Position numbers and translations under genes: made by a program
In this document: positions 1-11,408 of the stretch, piece by piece
Numbering within the stretch: the first letter of the stretch is position 1
How the letters are laid out: every line of letters starts with the position of its first letter
DNA from: Macrostomum hystrix
Lineage: Eukaryota; Platyhelminthes; Macrostomidae
NCBI GenBank assembly: GCA_950097015.1
Contig: CATNEN010000039.1
Span: 4,600,001-4,664,000 of the forward strand
DNA: 64,000 bases
Direction of reading: 5' to 3'
Notes under the pieces: model-generated
Database searches by the model: none
The model's input: the letters and a program-made list of their open reading frames with translations, nothing else
What the model was told of the DNA's origin: nothing

Positions 1-297
1 TCCAAACGGAATCCGCCCAAGGTTAGTCTGGATCCGATTAGAATTACGAGCAGTTAAGATTCTTAAAAAGAAAAATGTGCATTTTAACTACTAAACTCCT
101 CTGAAATAGATCCGAGTCTACTGAAATGCATCAATAATCTGTACAGTGTACAGTTCTATCGAATTTAAGAAAAATGCTGAATTCGTAGAAAAAAATATTA
201 GAATCGAACGAAACAAAATCAAAACCCACTGAAAGGTTAAACAAGATCGACGAAAATGCCACCAGAATCCGCCCGAAAAGGAGATCATAATTAGGCA

Positions 298-2725
298 CTA
301 GGCAGCCCATTGCTCACCGAACTTCATCTGGCTAGCCAGGGTGTAGGGCTCAAACGCTGGCCAGTGGCTGGGCCGGGTCTGGTGCACCTCGAACAGAGGC
401 AGGTCGAACTGCTGCACCATGCGGCGGACCAGGCTGGCGCAGAGATCGTCCAGGTGGGCCTCCGAGGCGCAGACGAAACCGAGAGCCAGGCTGGGGTCCA
501 GACGGCCGAATGGCATGCGGCGAAGGCTCGGACAGTGGTAGCTGGCGTCCGGAGGCAGCGGCGACTGAGTAGGGAAGAGATCAGTCATTTGAGTACGGAA
601 GAGATCAGTGATTTGAGTAGTCTTAAGATCGGTGATTTGAGTAGGGTTGAGATCAGTGATTTGAGTAGGGTTGAGATCAGTGATTTGAGTAGGGTTGAGA
701 TCGGTGATTTGATTAGGGTTGAGATCATATTCATTTACACAGAAGTTAAAAGTCGTCACTGACCCCGTTAGTAGCGGAGGCGGTTGCGGCGGAAGACGTA
801 GAGAAAGCGGCGGAACCAATGGGCGCGCAGTCCTGTGTGGTGTGCGGGTCCAGATAGTACAGCTCGGAACCCTGATAGCCAATGAAATAGTGCGCATGGT
901 TGGGCTTGCCGCCGATGATTCCAAGACTGTGCGGCAGCTCCAGACAGCGCTTCAGAGCCGGCACGTACTGCTGGTTCAGGTCCGCCAGGCCTAGGCGCAG
1001 CGGCACAAACAGGAGGAGCGGCTTCGGCTCCGGCGAGCTGCGAAGCAGCGACTCTGGATGGGCGATGGGGAAGGCATGATGGCTGCGGCTACAATGTTTG
1101 TCCACCTGCAACTGTCCTGTACACCTGCACCTGTCCTGTCCACCTGCACCTGTCCTGTCCACCTGCACCTGTCCTGTCCACCTGCACCAGTCCTGTCCTG
1201 TCCTGTCCACCTGAACCTCTCCTGTCCACCTGAACCTATCTTGTCTACCTGAACCTATCTTGTCTACCTGAACCTGTCTTGTCCACCTGAACCTGTCTTG
1301 TCCACATGCACCTGTCCTGTACACCTGCACCTGTCCATAAACCTGCACCTGTCCATAAACCTGCACCTGTCCATAAACCTGCACCTGTCCATAAACCTGC
1401 ACCTGTCCATAAACCTGCACATGTCCATAAACCTGCACCTGTCCATAAACCTGCACCTGTCCATAAACCTGCACCTGTCCATAATTCATAAACCTGCACC
1501 TGTCCTGTTGATGAATATGAACAGCCGCCTTGGCAGCACTCACTGAGGTCGTCAATGATGACGGTGTTGTCCAGTGCCACGTGAACTAGCAGGTTGGCAA
1601 ACTGATCGAATACTGACAGCTTGCGGATGGCCTGGGCCACCGTGTTGGGCCCAAACCACTGACCCACCGGCTTGCCGTCTGAGATACCCATGGAGGCTGC
1701 GGGACATGATAGACAGAGGGCAATGACCAACTGAACAACTCAATGAAGGGCAATGACCAACTGAACAACTCAATGAAGGGCAATGACCAACTGAACAACT
1801 CAATGAAGGGCAATGACCAACTGAACAACTCAATGAAGGGCATGACCAACTGAACAACTCAATGAAGGGCAATGACCCTCAGCTCACCAATCTGATGAAT
1901 TGAGAACGGGGCAACCTTGGTATCGTCGAACAGTCGCAAAATGTCTCTATAAGTTGCATCGTTGGCAAAGCTGTCTCCGGTCCATCGCCAGGCGCGGCCC
2001 AGCTTCACGCGAACAATGGCCTCGGCTAGCATCATCTGGCCGCAGCGCAGCATGCAGCCCCAGCCTTTGTCAGTTTTGGGACCTTCGGAGCCGCCAATCG
2101 GAGCGAAATCGCGCCGATATGTGATCCACAGGCGCGACAGATGGTCCAGGCGGATGTCATCTCGATCTGTCGTTTAAAAATAGGAAAAATATGTTGACAT
2201 TTCTACTTATAGCAGGCAAAAACGACTACTACAAATTTATTCAGAAAAATGCGCTGCTACGCAAACATTACTACTCATTAACATGACTCATGAAAGTAGT
2301 ATGAATATACACGAACCATGCTTGGTGCTGTACGCGTGTCCCAACATGTACAAAGGCTCGTCAGACAGGGGCAGATCGTCGTATTCAACTCCAGCGCCGC
2401 TTTCATAGCTGTTACCGGTGGCATCCACCAGGCCTGCAGTGGTGGCGTTTTGTTGTTGTTTGCCAAATAGGTGCCCTGTTACAGACGACAAGGTCAATTA
2501 TATTAGAGAACAGTACAGAATAGCTAAACTTAATTCCAAAATCATAACCTTCATAAAAATTCCGAAATAAACTTTTGCTGGTACCAATTTTGCTCTCAAG
2601 ACAACAAACTCTCCAGGGCTGCGATTCGAACTCCTGACCTATCGGTTAGACTTACTAAGCTAAGAAATTCCTAATGAATATGCCATTCATATCGTATTGG
2701 ACTCACTATCCCAGTAGCTTTCCAT
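298..2725 (-). CDS. ATG4: ATG4 cysteine protease (autophagin), complete six-exon gene
   Basis: Processes the C terminus of ATG8/LC3 proteins and delipidates them during autophagy, in the cytosol. Exons (minus): 2725-2707, 2475-2317, 2166-1888, 1696-1544, 1053-764, 564-298; phases agree throughout and give 388 aa, close to human ATG4B (393). The catalytic Cys is in GWGCMLRCGQ (about C97); the Asp and His are in DPHTTQ (about D272, H274). Other family signatures are QWFGPNTVAQ, VPLRLGL, GIIGGKPNHAHYFIGY and LDPSLALGF. The first exon is only 19 nt (MESYWD), chosen because it ends in a strong GTGAGT donor in the right phase; this is the least certain part. Exon 2 uses a weak GTTCGT donor. Introns 3, 4 and 5 each hold a minisatellite. 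No clear C-terminal LIR motif is seen. The family is certain; which vertebrate paralogue it resembles most is not. Confidence 0.93.
571..729. repeat. 24-bp minisatellite in ATG4 intron 5
   Basis: About six degenerate copies of a 24-bp unit containing GATTTGAGTAGGGTTGAGAT. The array fills most of the short last intron of ATG4 and begins within about 10 nt of the acceptor of the last exon. Confidence 0.85.
1098..1513. repeat. Two-part minisatellite in ATG4 intron 4
   Basis: The left part consists of CCTGTCCACCTGCA-type repeats with 12-24 bp spacing. The right part is about nine copies of an 18-bp unit, AAACCTGCACCTGTCCAT. Both share a CACCTGTCC core, so one probably derives from the other. The array reads open in several frames but lies between two well-supported ATG4 exons, so it is intronic. 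Confidence 0.85.
1719..1871. repeat. 30-bp minisatellite in ATG4 intron 3
   Basis: Five nearly identical copies of a 30-bp unit containing GCAATGACCAACTGAACAAC. The array fills almost the whole intron between ATG4 exons 3 and 4. Confidence 0.9.
2600..2680 (-). repeat. Possible tRNA-derived SINE fragment
   Basis: On the minus strand a box-A-like TTAGCTTAGTAAGTC is followed by a box-B-like GGAGTTCGAATC at tRNA-like spacing. It lies in ATG4 intron 1. No cloverleaf or CCA end was seen, so a SINE head fragment is likelier than a tRNA gene. Confidence 0.35.
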
Positions 2726-3044
2726 GGCAACGAAAGCAGTGACTAGCTAGCGAATCTCACTTCGGCCTGAGCAGTCTCAGCAGGCAGGTGAAACCGAGGT
2801 GCAACTGTAAGCACTGACTGCTCAGCTCATTCAGTTGAGACGAATAGAATCGCGCAGCCGTCGAAGACACGGACTGAAGCCAGGAATTCACAGAAGCAAA
2901 CGAATAGTTGTCAAGGCTGCAGTGGGTACAATTTTTTTTACATTTTTTTCATTTACGATAATTATTCTAGACAGCTACAAAATCCGGCTTAGTGCAGGTA
3001 GCCTAAAGGTAGCCATTAGGTAGCCTAAAGTCACGAGAAATATA

Positions 3045-3931
3045 CTGTCTACATTAGCTACTCAACAACTCTACTGCTCTGTCTGCCTTAGCTACTCAAC
3101 AACACTACTGCTCTGTCTGCCTTAGCTACTCAACAACTCTACTGCTCTGTCTGCCTTAACTACTCAACAACACTACTGCTCTGTCTGCCTTAGCTACTCA
3201 ACAACACTACTGCTCTGTCTGCCTTAACTACTCAACAACACTACTGCTCTGTCTGCCTTAGCTACTCAACAACACTACTGCTCTGTCTGCCTTAGCTACT
3301 CAACAACACTACTGCTCTGTCTGCCTTAACTACTCAACAACACTACTGCTCTGTCTGCCTTAGCTACTCAACAACACTACTGCTCTGTCTGCCTTAACTA
3401 CTCAACAACACTACTGCTCTGTCTGCCTTAGCTACTCAACAACACTACTGCTCTGTCTGCCTTAGCTACTCAACAACACTACTGCTCTGTCTGCCTTAAC
3501 TACTCAACAACACTACTGCTCTGTCTGCCTTAGCTACTCAACAACACTACTGCTCTGTCTGCCTTAGCTACTCAACAACACTACTGCTCTGTCTGCCTTA
3601 GCTACTCAACAACTCTACTGCTCTGTCTGCCTTAGCTACTCAACAACACTACTGCTCTGTCTGCCTTAACTACTCAACAACTCTACTGCTCTGTCTGCCT
3701 TAGCTACTCAACAACACTACTGCTCTGTCTGCCTTAGCTACTCAACAACTCTACTGCTCTGTCTGCCTTAGCTACTCAACAACACTACTGCTCTGTCTGC
3801 CTTAGCTACTCAACAACTCTACTGCTCTGTCTGCCTTAGCTACTCAACAACACTACTGCTCTGTCTGCCTTAGCTACTCAACAACACTACTGCTCTGTCT
3901 GCCTTAGCTACTCAACAACACTACTGCTCTT
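3045..3931. repeat. 34-bp minisatellite upstream of ATG4
   Basis: About 26 copies of a 34-bp unit (core GCTACTCAACAACACTACTG), with few variants (AACACT/AACTCT, TTAGC/TTAAC). The variants alternate in blocks, suggesting higher-order duplication. It lies between the ATG4 start and the TMEM214 stop. Confidence 0.95.
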
Positions 3932-5314
3932 ATAGATCTACCATAAGTACTCAGTATATCTACTGCACTGTACATATTGCTACTCAATCGCTCTTGAAGT
4001 GATTGAGCTTGTCAATCAATATAAATAATGAACAAGTAGTCAGAAATGTAATAGCAGGAGTAATTCGGGAACAAAAAAGTAGATGTATAGGACAGTTTGC
4101 ACATTAGATTTTGGTAGCAATTTTCAATGCACTCGCAAGAAGACAAACACCGAAAGGACAAAACAGCACAAAAGCGCACAAAAATGAATGCGGGTCAAAG
4201 TTATGGCGACACTGGGCAGACAAAACTGACAAGCTTTGATTTAAAAAAAAAACAGAACGCAAAAGATCTGAGATAACAATAATGTTGGGAGTTTTAATCA
4301 GGACAATGTAGGCCTGGACAATGGATACTGAAATACCACGTGAAGGTGGACATACGGACTGGTTGAAATACATATTTGCCGCAACTGTTCAGTCAAAGGA
4401 CTGGGGTCCACACCCAACCTCAATGACCGGTTCGGAGCGGTCTAACGCGTTCGCTTCTCGCAGCAAGGTCCCTGAGCTCCATTCCACGACGAGGCCACAT
4501 TAAATTGGGGCGCAGCCGCGGAGATCATTAAGATCTGAATCATTAAGTAGTTACATCGAATGCCATTTAAGATTTTTTAAATAAATCCTAAATTCATTCC
4601 TCGAATCAGACTCAGACGTCACTTAATCCCATAAATTGGCTTGAAATCCCAAAAATAACTGAAATCAGAGATCCTATTGACAAAATACTAAAATCGACAA
4701 CCGCAAAGTTAAACTAAAGAGTCTATTTTTAATAATTAACACTGATCAGTGCGAACACAGCAACACAGCTAAAACAGCTAAAACAAAAGGGAATGCCTTT
4801 AACGGCCGAAAACAAGACAATGAGTAAAGATTATCTTTTTTCTGTTAATATTAAACTCTGGTTACTACGGATTCGTTTTCATTATTACTTTAATTAATTT
4901 ATTTTAAACAAACAAAAAAAACAAATGATTAGCCAAAACGAAATGCCACCACAATAAGCAAAGTACCAATAATCGATTCTAAACCACAGCGAGCAATAGT
5001 TGATTAGTGATAAAAATTAACTGACAAAAAAGACAAGATGATCTCAGTGGCAAAAATGACATTCCGATTCTGAATTTCAAAATGACAATAGTCTACACAG
5101 ACAAAAAAACACTCACAGCGATGCTAAAAAATAAAAGGGACTTAACTATGCTGAACACTTACAATGCTGCTATCCTGTTTGAGTAGTGTAAGTAGCATTT
5201 TGCGTCAAAACAATCAGAGAGACGAAAAGGTAACGGTAAAATTATTCAGAAGTAAACAGAACATTGAAAACGAGGAAATTTAGGAATTCCGGCCGAGTCA
5301 GATCTGAAGTGATC
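3932..5314. other. Intergenic region between ATG4 and TMEM214
   Basis: AT-rich sequence with no convincing exon. Positions 4386-4500 hold CTGTTCAGTC...GGACTGGGG and a box-A-like AGCGGTCTAACGCG, which may be a decayed SINE. The rest shows nothing I recognise. Confidence 0.5.
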
Positions 5315-8300
5315 TCAAGCGGATGTGCTCAATGAGTACAGGTACCTAGCCTGCTCGGCCAGGTAGTGCAGAGCTGCCGTTGTTTTCTGCAGACAAATGT
5401 CAACAGCTTCGCCAAGCCAGGCAACAACGTTTGGCATGTACAGCCGCATCTGGTGGGTCAGCAAGGTGTGGTTGCATTATGTGCGACAATGAGGGCTGAC
5501 CTAACAATAAATGTGACTTGCAGATATGAAAACTGAGAGAATGCAACACGATACAATATGCCTTGTGGAATAAGAATTTCATGTGAAAATGATAATCCGA
5601 CTTGAGAAATGATAATCCGACTTGAGAAATGAAGATCCGACTTGAGAAATGAAGATCCGACTTGAGAAATGTTATTTTTAACGCGAGAAATGATAATCTC
5701 AAAATCAAGAATGGAGTCCAGTGTATTCAGCGCTCACCTCAGCGTCGATGTACTGCCAGGCGGACTCGGCGGCGCTGCTGGCAGTCCTCCAGCCGGCCTG
5801 CAGCCTCGGTGTCGCGTGCTCGGACCAGGCGTCGGCAACCTGGCGACACTTGGGCAGCAGGGAGTCGTGATAGAAGTCGGCCAGGCGATCCCAAAGGCGC
5901 AGCACGTGCGGCGCCAGGTGCTGCTCGTAGTAGATGCGGCAGTCGCTGTGCAGTCGGCGAACATGGTACAGCACCAGGCGCTCCTCCAGGTAGTCCCACG
6001 CCGGATGCACTGCGGGGAGAGAGTTTAAGTATGGGGCTTTCAACAAATCACAGAATGTCTCTCCCACAGGATTTAATTACCGAAAGACGGCAGCCGGCCA
6101 CGCGGCACGAAGGCTAGAACGCTGAGGACGCTGGCAACAATCATGAAGATCAGCAGGGCGATGCTGGCCAGATTGAGTAGCCTCAGGAGGAGGCGTCCAA
6201 ACTGGCCGCAAACTCCACCGAAACCCCGACGCCGCCCGGAGCGGCCAGAAGCTGCCGCAGCTTCGGCGGCGTCGACTGCGGCGTCGGCAGCTCCAATAGC
6301 CGCCATCTTGTTGATATCCGGCGGGCAAGAAGCGCTGAAAGTCGACGACGACAGTCGAATAGACAGAGCTAGTCGGGCCGGCCTGCCGAAAACAGTTTCG
6401 CCAGCGTCAGTATTCAAAGCTAAGCGCAGAAGCCGCAGATCCGAAGTCGCCTCCGGCGAGAACGGCAGGCCGGCCAGCAGGTCAGGCGGCCCGGCCCGCA
6501 GGCAGTCGACAAGGCACTGCCACATAAGGTCGGCTGGGGCGGTGGTGGTGTCCCAGCGTCGAAGCGCCACAAGCAGCCGGGAGCAGGCGTCGGGCTGGGA
6601 GTCGCGCGAGGCGGCCAATCGCTGCCAGGCGGGCCGCAGGCGGGCCAGGCAGCGCAGCAAGCGGTCGCGGGTCTGGCCGGGCCCGGCGCCAGCGGCGGCT
6701 TCCAACAGGCCGGCAGCGTGTCGCAGCGTAAGCTTGACGGCGGAGGTGGCTGCGGCGGCCTGGTCGCGGGTTAGTTCGTCCAGGGTATCGAGGATGTCGG
6801 GAGCCGCCCACCTGGTGGCCAGGAGCTGCCCGTCATCAGCTGGCAGGGCGCAGTCAATCAGCACCTGGAGTCCGGTGGCTCGGTCTCTGCGTGGGTTTCG
6901 ATCGGATAACTGTGAGTTTCCCAAAATTTTCACATAGAAAAAAAAATGAGAATTGGCCGACGTAGATATCTACGGGAATCTTCCCGTATGGGAAGATACC
7001 TGTGATCTGTGAAGGAGGCCTAAACTGCTAAGGGAGTTCAGGGGAGAAATGAGGCCCGAGGAACTAGGGGATAATAGTTATAATAAAAAATAACTGCCAA
7101 CAGCACAGCCGCAGCTATTGCGCGGCGCAACTGTAGGCTGCGTACAGCTGTTCAGTCCATGGACTGGGGGGACGCCAGTCAGATTAGCGCCAGCCGGAAG
7201 CTAGTTATCCCAGCTAATGCTGGTACCCGTTTAACAGCTGGGTGAACTGAAGCAATGCAGAGTTAAGTGTCTTGCAAAAGGACGCAAATTGATCTAGTGG
7301 AGTTTCAATCGAACCTTCGACCTCAAAGTCGTGAGTCCGATGCTGTAACCACAAGGCTACAACCTCGTGCCCAAGGGAGAGAAATGAGACCCAGTGAGGG
7401 AGAAACGAGGCCTGATTTAATGAGGAAGCCGAGATGAGAAATGAGGCCTGAATTTGCCGATACGGAGGAAGAAATGGATTAGTACTGAGCATAGCTAATA
7501 ACTAACTTGAAGGCCGTCTGTCCCAGAGCCCACATTAGCGCGGCGAAGGCCGAGCGGGTGCCGCGTGCCGAGTCGAAGAGCTCGCGCATTTTCTGGCCGC
7601 ATGCGGCATGGCCGGGCAGCTGGGGCTTGAGCCGGACGGCCAGCTGCAGCACCGCCCGAGTTCCCAGAGCCCCCGCCGGCCGCTCTGACTGCTTGACAAG
7701 TCTCTGGCAGGCGTGCAAATAGAAGCGACGCTTCACATCGTCGGACACGGATTCCAGCAGACGGGTGAGAGCCTGCCGGCTGGCATTTGGCAGGTGATTG
7801 CTGGGAAAGTCTGCGGTAAGGTTTAGAGCAGTACATTGTTATTGTCTGATTTGCAGATAAACGGGATCTTTGCCTGTGGGGAAATCCGAAGATGTCAGAG
7901 AAATCCCAAGATGTCCGAGAAATCCCAAGATTTCAGGGAAATCCCAAGATTTCAGGGAAATCCCAAGATTTCAGGGAAATCCCAAGATTTCAAGGAAATC
8001 CCAAGATTTCAGGGAAATCCCAAGATTTCAGGGAAATCCCAAGATTTCAGGGAAATCTCAAGATTTTAGGAAAATCCGAAGATTTAAGGAAAATCTAAAG
8101 ACTTCAGGGAAATTCTGGATTCAACTAAGCCACAACTCACTTAGATCAGTGCGATTCCATTCCTCCTTCTTATCGTAGACCATATCCAAATCTATGATGG
8201 CACAGATATCGATTAGCCATGCAAGGGGCGAGTCAGGCACCGTGTCGCGCGACCGCTCCAGCGCCTGCTCCAGCCGGGCCGGCGTGATCTATTGAAAAGT

Positions 8301-9039
8301 GCGGACTCTTTGGTTAAGTTAAAGCCGTACAGAAAGAGAAGAGCTCGTAATAGATAGATTATATATTAGATAATAGTTAATAGATAATAATAAAACTACA
8401 ATAGATATAGTTCTGGAATACATATCTACCAGGTTAAATTGACGGCCTGCGAGAAACTAGACACTAGAAACGGACACTAGAACACGCACACAGATTCTGT
8501 GTACACTCTCACTGTGCCTTGAGGATTAGTACAGTCTGACCACGCTCCGCGACTCACTCCATGGATGTGAAAAGTATTTAGAAATCAACAGATTCTACTC
8601 ACAGCCTGCAGAGCTTCAATATTATTAGCTGGTTGGCGTTTGGCAGTAGCTGCAGCCGATGTGCCATTGCTTCCAGACTTTCCCGACTGCTGCTGCTGCT
8701 GCTTGGGCTTTGTGGGAGAATCTTGGCTCGGGTGGTTCTTGGAGACGACATTGCCACTAGTGCCACTGCTGCCATTGCCATTGGCTTCGGCATAGGCGGC
8801 GAGGTCAAGATTGTCGCCGCCAGCAGTCTGGTAAATTGACGACCTGGTGGCATGGTCTGCAGGCCATGGCAGGTTCAGGTGTTCATATATATTCGACCTG
8901 ATTGACAGAATATACACAAATGTTGAAACTCACCCAGATCTTCAACACGAAGCATGTTCTCGATAATCCTCTTTTTATCATTCTTAGTCAGCTTGTCTTT
9001 TTTCTTTCCATAAGAAACTCGTTCCCAGTTTTTATCCAT
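5315..9039 (-). CDS. TMEM214: TMEM214 orthologue, complete seven-exon gene
   Basis: TMEM214 is an ER membrane protein reported to act in ER-stress-induced cell death (procaspase-4 anchoring in mammals). Exons (minus): 9039-8934, 8856-8603, 8288-8141, 7810-7507, 6886-6081, 6009-5738, 5449-5315; phases agree and give 674 aa, against 689 in human. Shared landmarks are the basic N terminus (MDKNWERVSYGKKKDK), a low-complexity Q/S/A stretch, the block LMWALGQTAF running across the exon 4/5 junction, and WLGEAVDICLQ near the C terminus. A hydrophobic segment near residues 500-535 (LLRLLNLASIALLIFMIVAS) fits the luminal/TM part. The GC content of exon 5 is much higher than that of its introns. Intron 3 holds a 19-bp minisatellite and intron 4 a SINE. 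Its function here is inferred from the family. Confidence 0.87.
5583..5670. repeat. 20-bp minisatellite in TMEM214 intron 6
   Basis: About four copies of TGAGAAATGAAGATCCGACT, with one TAA/AAG variant. Small and intronic. Confidence 0.8.
7130..7372 (-). repeat. tRNA-derived SINE, copy 1
   Basis: On the minus strand a tRNA-like head (GTTGTAGCCTTGTGG, then box B GGTTCGATTGA at 7305-7315) is followed by CAAGACACTTAACTCTGCAT and a body containing CACCCAGCTGTTAAACGGG. It ends with CAGTCCATGGACTGAACAG. The body and tail recur at 58.2-58.4 kb, showing a dispersed family. It lies in TMEM214 intron 4. Confidence 0.75.
7876..8108. repeat. 19-bp minisatellite in TMEM214 intron 3
   Basis: About twelve copies of ATTTCAGGGAAATCCCAAG, degenerating at both ends. 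Confidence 0.9.
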
Positions 9040-10093
9040 TTTAGATGGCGAAAATGTCTGGAAATCATTTCAGAAAACTGAGTACAGTTTTATAGCTACT
9101 GCTTAGACCATAAGATATGTTAGATGTTAATATTTAATACATAAGAACCTAGCCAATATCTAATTAAGACTAAGATATAGCTAAATATATTACTTTTATA
9201 CATATATTTTATTAAACTTCTTTCTAATATATAACAAAACTATAGGTATGTATTTTAAGTGTCTAGTTGAAAAGATCAGACAAAAATAAATATTGTGGCC
9301 TGGTTAAAATTTTAGGTAGCATTAAAATTTTTCAATAACTGGCTATATTAAACAGATCTATTAAGATTTGAATTTGTTATACATTTTACAAAGTAGGATC
9401 TATATATAGAATTCATAATATCCTATTATTTAATGATCAGACTCCTAACTAAGAAGTTGTTTGTTTATGGTTTCCTCAAATTACAGTTAACTACAAAAGC
9501 TATCTAAAAAGTATTTTAGCTACTAACAAATATACAAATATCAGGGAGTTGTAATACTTGCAATCTTCTAATGTAAATTGCAAAAAAATATCATTTTTAT
9601 TGACAGTTGCTGATCCAATTTTCAAACTTTAATTTCAGGGGAAAATGGCATATAGTATAGGCATAGCAGACTTTAATATGATTTACATTTTTGGCTTGGT
9701 GCACCTTTAAGTTTGTGTGAGTCTGAGCAGTTTGAGTAAAATTGAAATAGGGCATAAATATTTACATCAAAGTACAGCATAAAACATGGACCTCGTTTTA
9801 ATTATATCTAGCCCCAGCCCTGAGCATAGGCCTAATATATTTTTTTTTATTTCAATGTAAGAATATTGTCCTCATTCACTCTTTTTGCAATGCAATTTGG
9901 TAGACAAATCACAATTGCATAATCGACTTAGCTATTGTGGAATATACCTAGCTATGGACCATTTTTAATTTATTGTGCAGTGTCATGAGTCATAAGTGAC
10001 CTAGTAAATGATAATGAATACACATAAAATTTTGTAAGAACTATACACCAACAAATGTTTATGTCAATATGCAGAAGTTGCTAGGGCCAATAT
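9040..10093. other. AT-rich region upstream of TMEM214
   Basis: No exon, RNA gene or repeat was recognised. It separates TMEM214 from the KDZ transposon insertion and should contain the TMEM214 promoter, but no TATA box or other motif stands out. Confidence 0.4.
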
Positions 10094-10100
10094 ATTATAG
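10094..10100 (+). repeat. Target-site duplication, left copy
   Basis: ATTATAG directly precedes the left transposon end. The same seven bases follow the right end, and the base after each copy is C, so 7 or 8 bp can be argued. Confidence 0.8.
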
Positions 10101-11063
10101 CACCCGACGGCAATAGGCTAGACTGGGAAAAAGATCAAAATATCTCCAGGCTTGCCTGGCAAAAGCTGCGCTTTCCCGCTTTCTTGGTATCATTGCCTGG
10201 GAAAAGCGCAGCTCTGATGAAATGCATAGGGATAGCTTGGCAATGCTAACTAAAGCCAAGCAAAAGGAAAAAATGCGTGATTTGTTTAAGTATAGTCTCG
10301 TGAGAGAAACTCGCGTTGTTTAAAAATACTTGGTTTTTTAAATTAAGCATTATTAGAAACAGGGGCGTGGCATTCTGGGCTTTTGGTAATTGATATATTT
10401 GAAAAGTACTTCAGATCGTTTTAATTTGACAGGCCTGTGTAGTAAGCTACATTGAAATAACTTATGTCTGGACTAATAGTAATGCTAATACTATATTACT
10501 AATATTACAGGGTATGCTTATTTTCATGCATGGTATAAGCATCCAAATTCATGGATTGGATTGATATAATGATATTATATTTCATATCCATAGCCATATG
10601 TCCAATTATATAGATGATTTGTATATTTGAATTGGGCCTTGACTTGATGATGTCTGCAGTATCCTGGCCATCATCCTATGTGGCTAAGATGTCATATTAA
10701 AAGTGGTACATCATACATGTAATTATTATTATAAATGATAAAGAAATTAATCTATTCTAGACTGGTTTTCTTTGCTTTGTTGCCCGCCTATATCATAGTC
10801 AAATGAGTTATGTTTTGCTTTTGGCAAATGCTTAAAAAACAGGCCCAAACAATAAATTGTATTTGCCTTTCTACTGCTATATATCCTCTGATTTGTCCCA
10901 TAATCTATTTGTTATTTTGCTCTATTTTCTCTTCTATAATCTATATTATTGGTTATTTTAGCTAGGGAGATGCTGGGTCATTCTGAAATTAGACCCAAGA
11001 TGGCTCAGTGCCATCCACATTTTCTGTTTTGGCATTTTTTGTATCCTGAAATTCAACCCTGGA
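10101..11063 (+). repeat. KDZ element left terminal inverted repeat (963 bp)
   Basis: Reverse complement of 27302-28264. Both arms are 963 bp and I saw no indel in the segments compared. The outer 115 bp hold two hairpins: CCAGGC-TT-GCCTGG (10146-10159), and AGCTGCGCTTTCCC (10164-10177) pairing with GGGAAAAGCGCAGCT (10199-10213). These are candidate transposase-binding sites. Confidence 0.93.
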
Positions 11064-11160
11064 ACCTTACTTTCTGCCCCTCCCTACTTTCTGCCTCTCC
11101 CTAATTTCCCCTCCCTTTTTACCCTTGTCCGCTTTCTGCCCCTCCCTACTTTCTGTCCCT
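11064..11160 (+). repeat. Short remnant of the subterminal minisatellite
   Basis: Contains CTTTCTGCCCCTCCCTA-type copies, the reverse complement of the unit forming the 1.7-kb array near the right arm. Only two or three recognisable copies remain. The subterminal repeats are therefore inverted like the arms but very unequal in length. Confidence 0.8.
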
Positions 11161-11408
11161 ACTCACTACGCTCACCAACTTATGCCCTCTGCCTGCCAAT
11201 CACCTGATTTAGCTGCCTTGCTGCTGTCACCCGCCACACCCCCACGCCTCCCTGATTCACTTCACTCTAGCTGCATTCACTTCCCTGCTTTTACTCTCTG
11301 CATTCACCCTTCCACTTTTACTGAACTGCTCTCTGTTTGATCTGAGGTGTTGAGAAAACAAAGTGATGTAGTAAACTTAGCATGTAAGGAAACAATTTCG
11401 ACTTTCAG

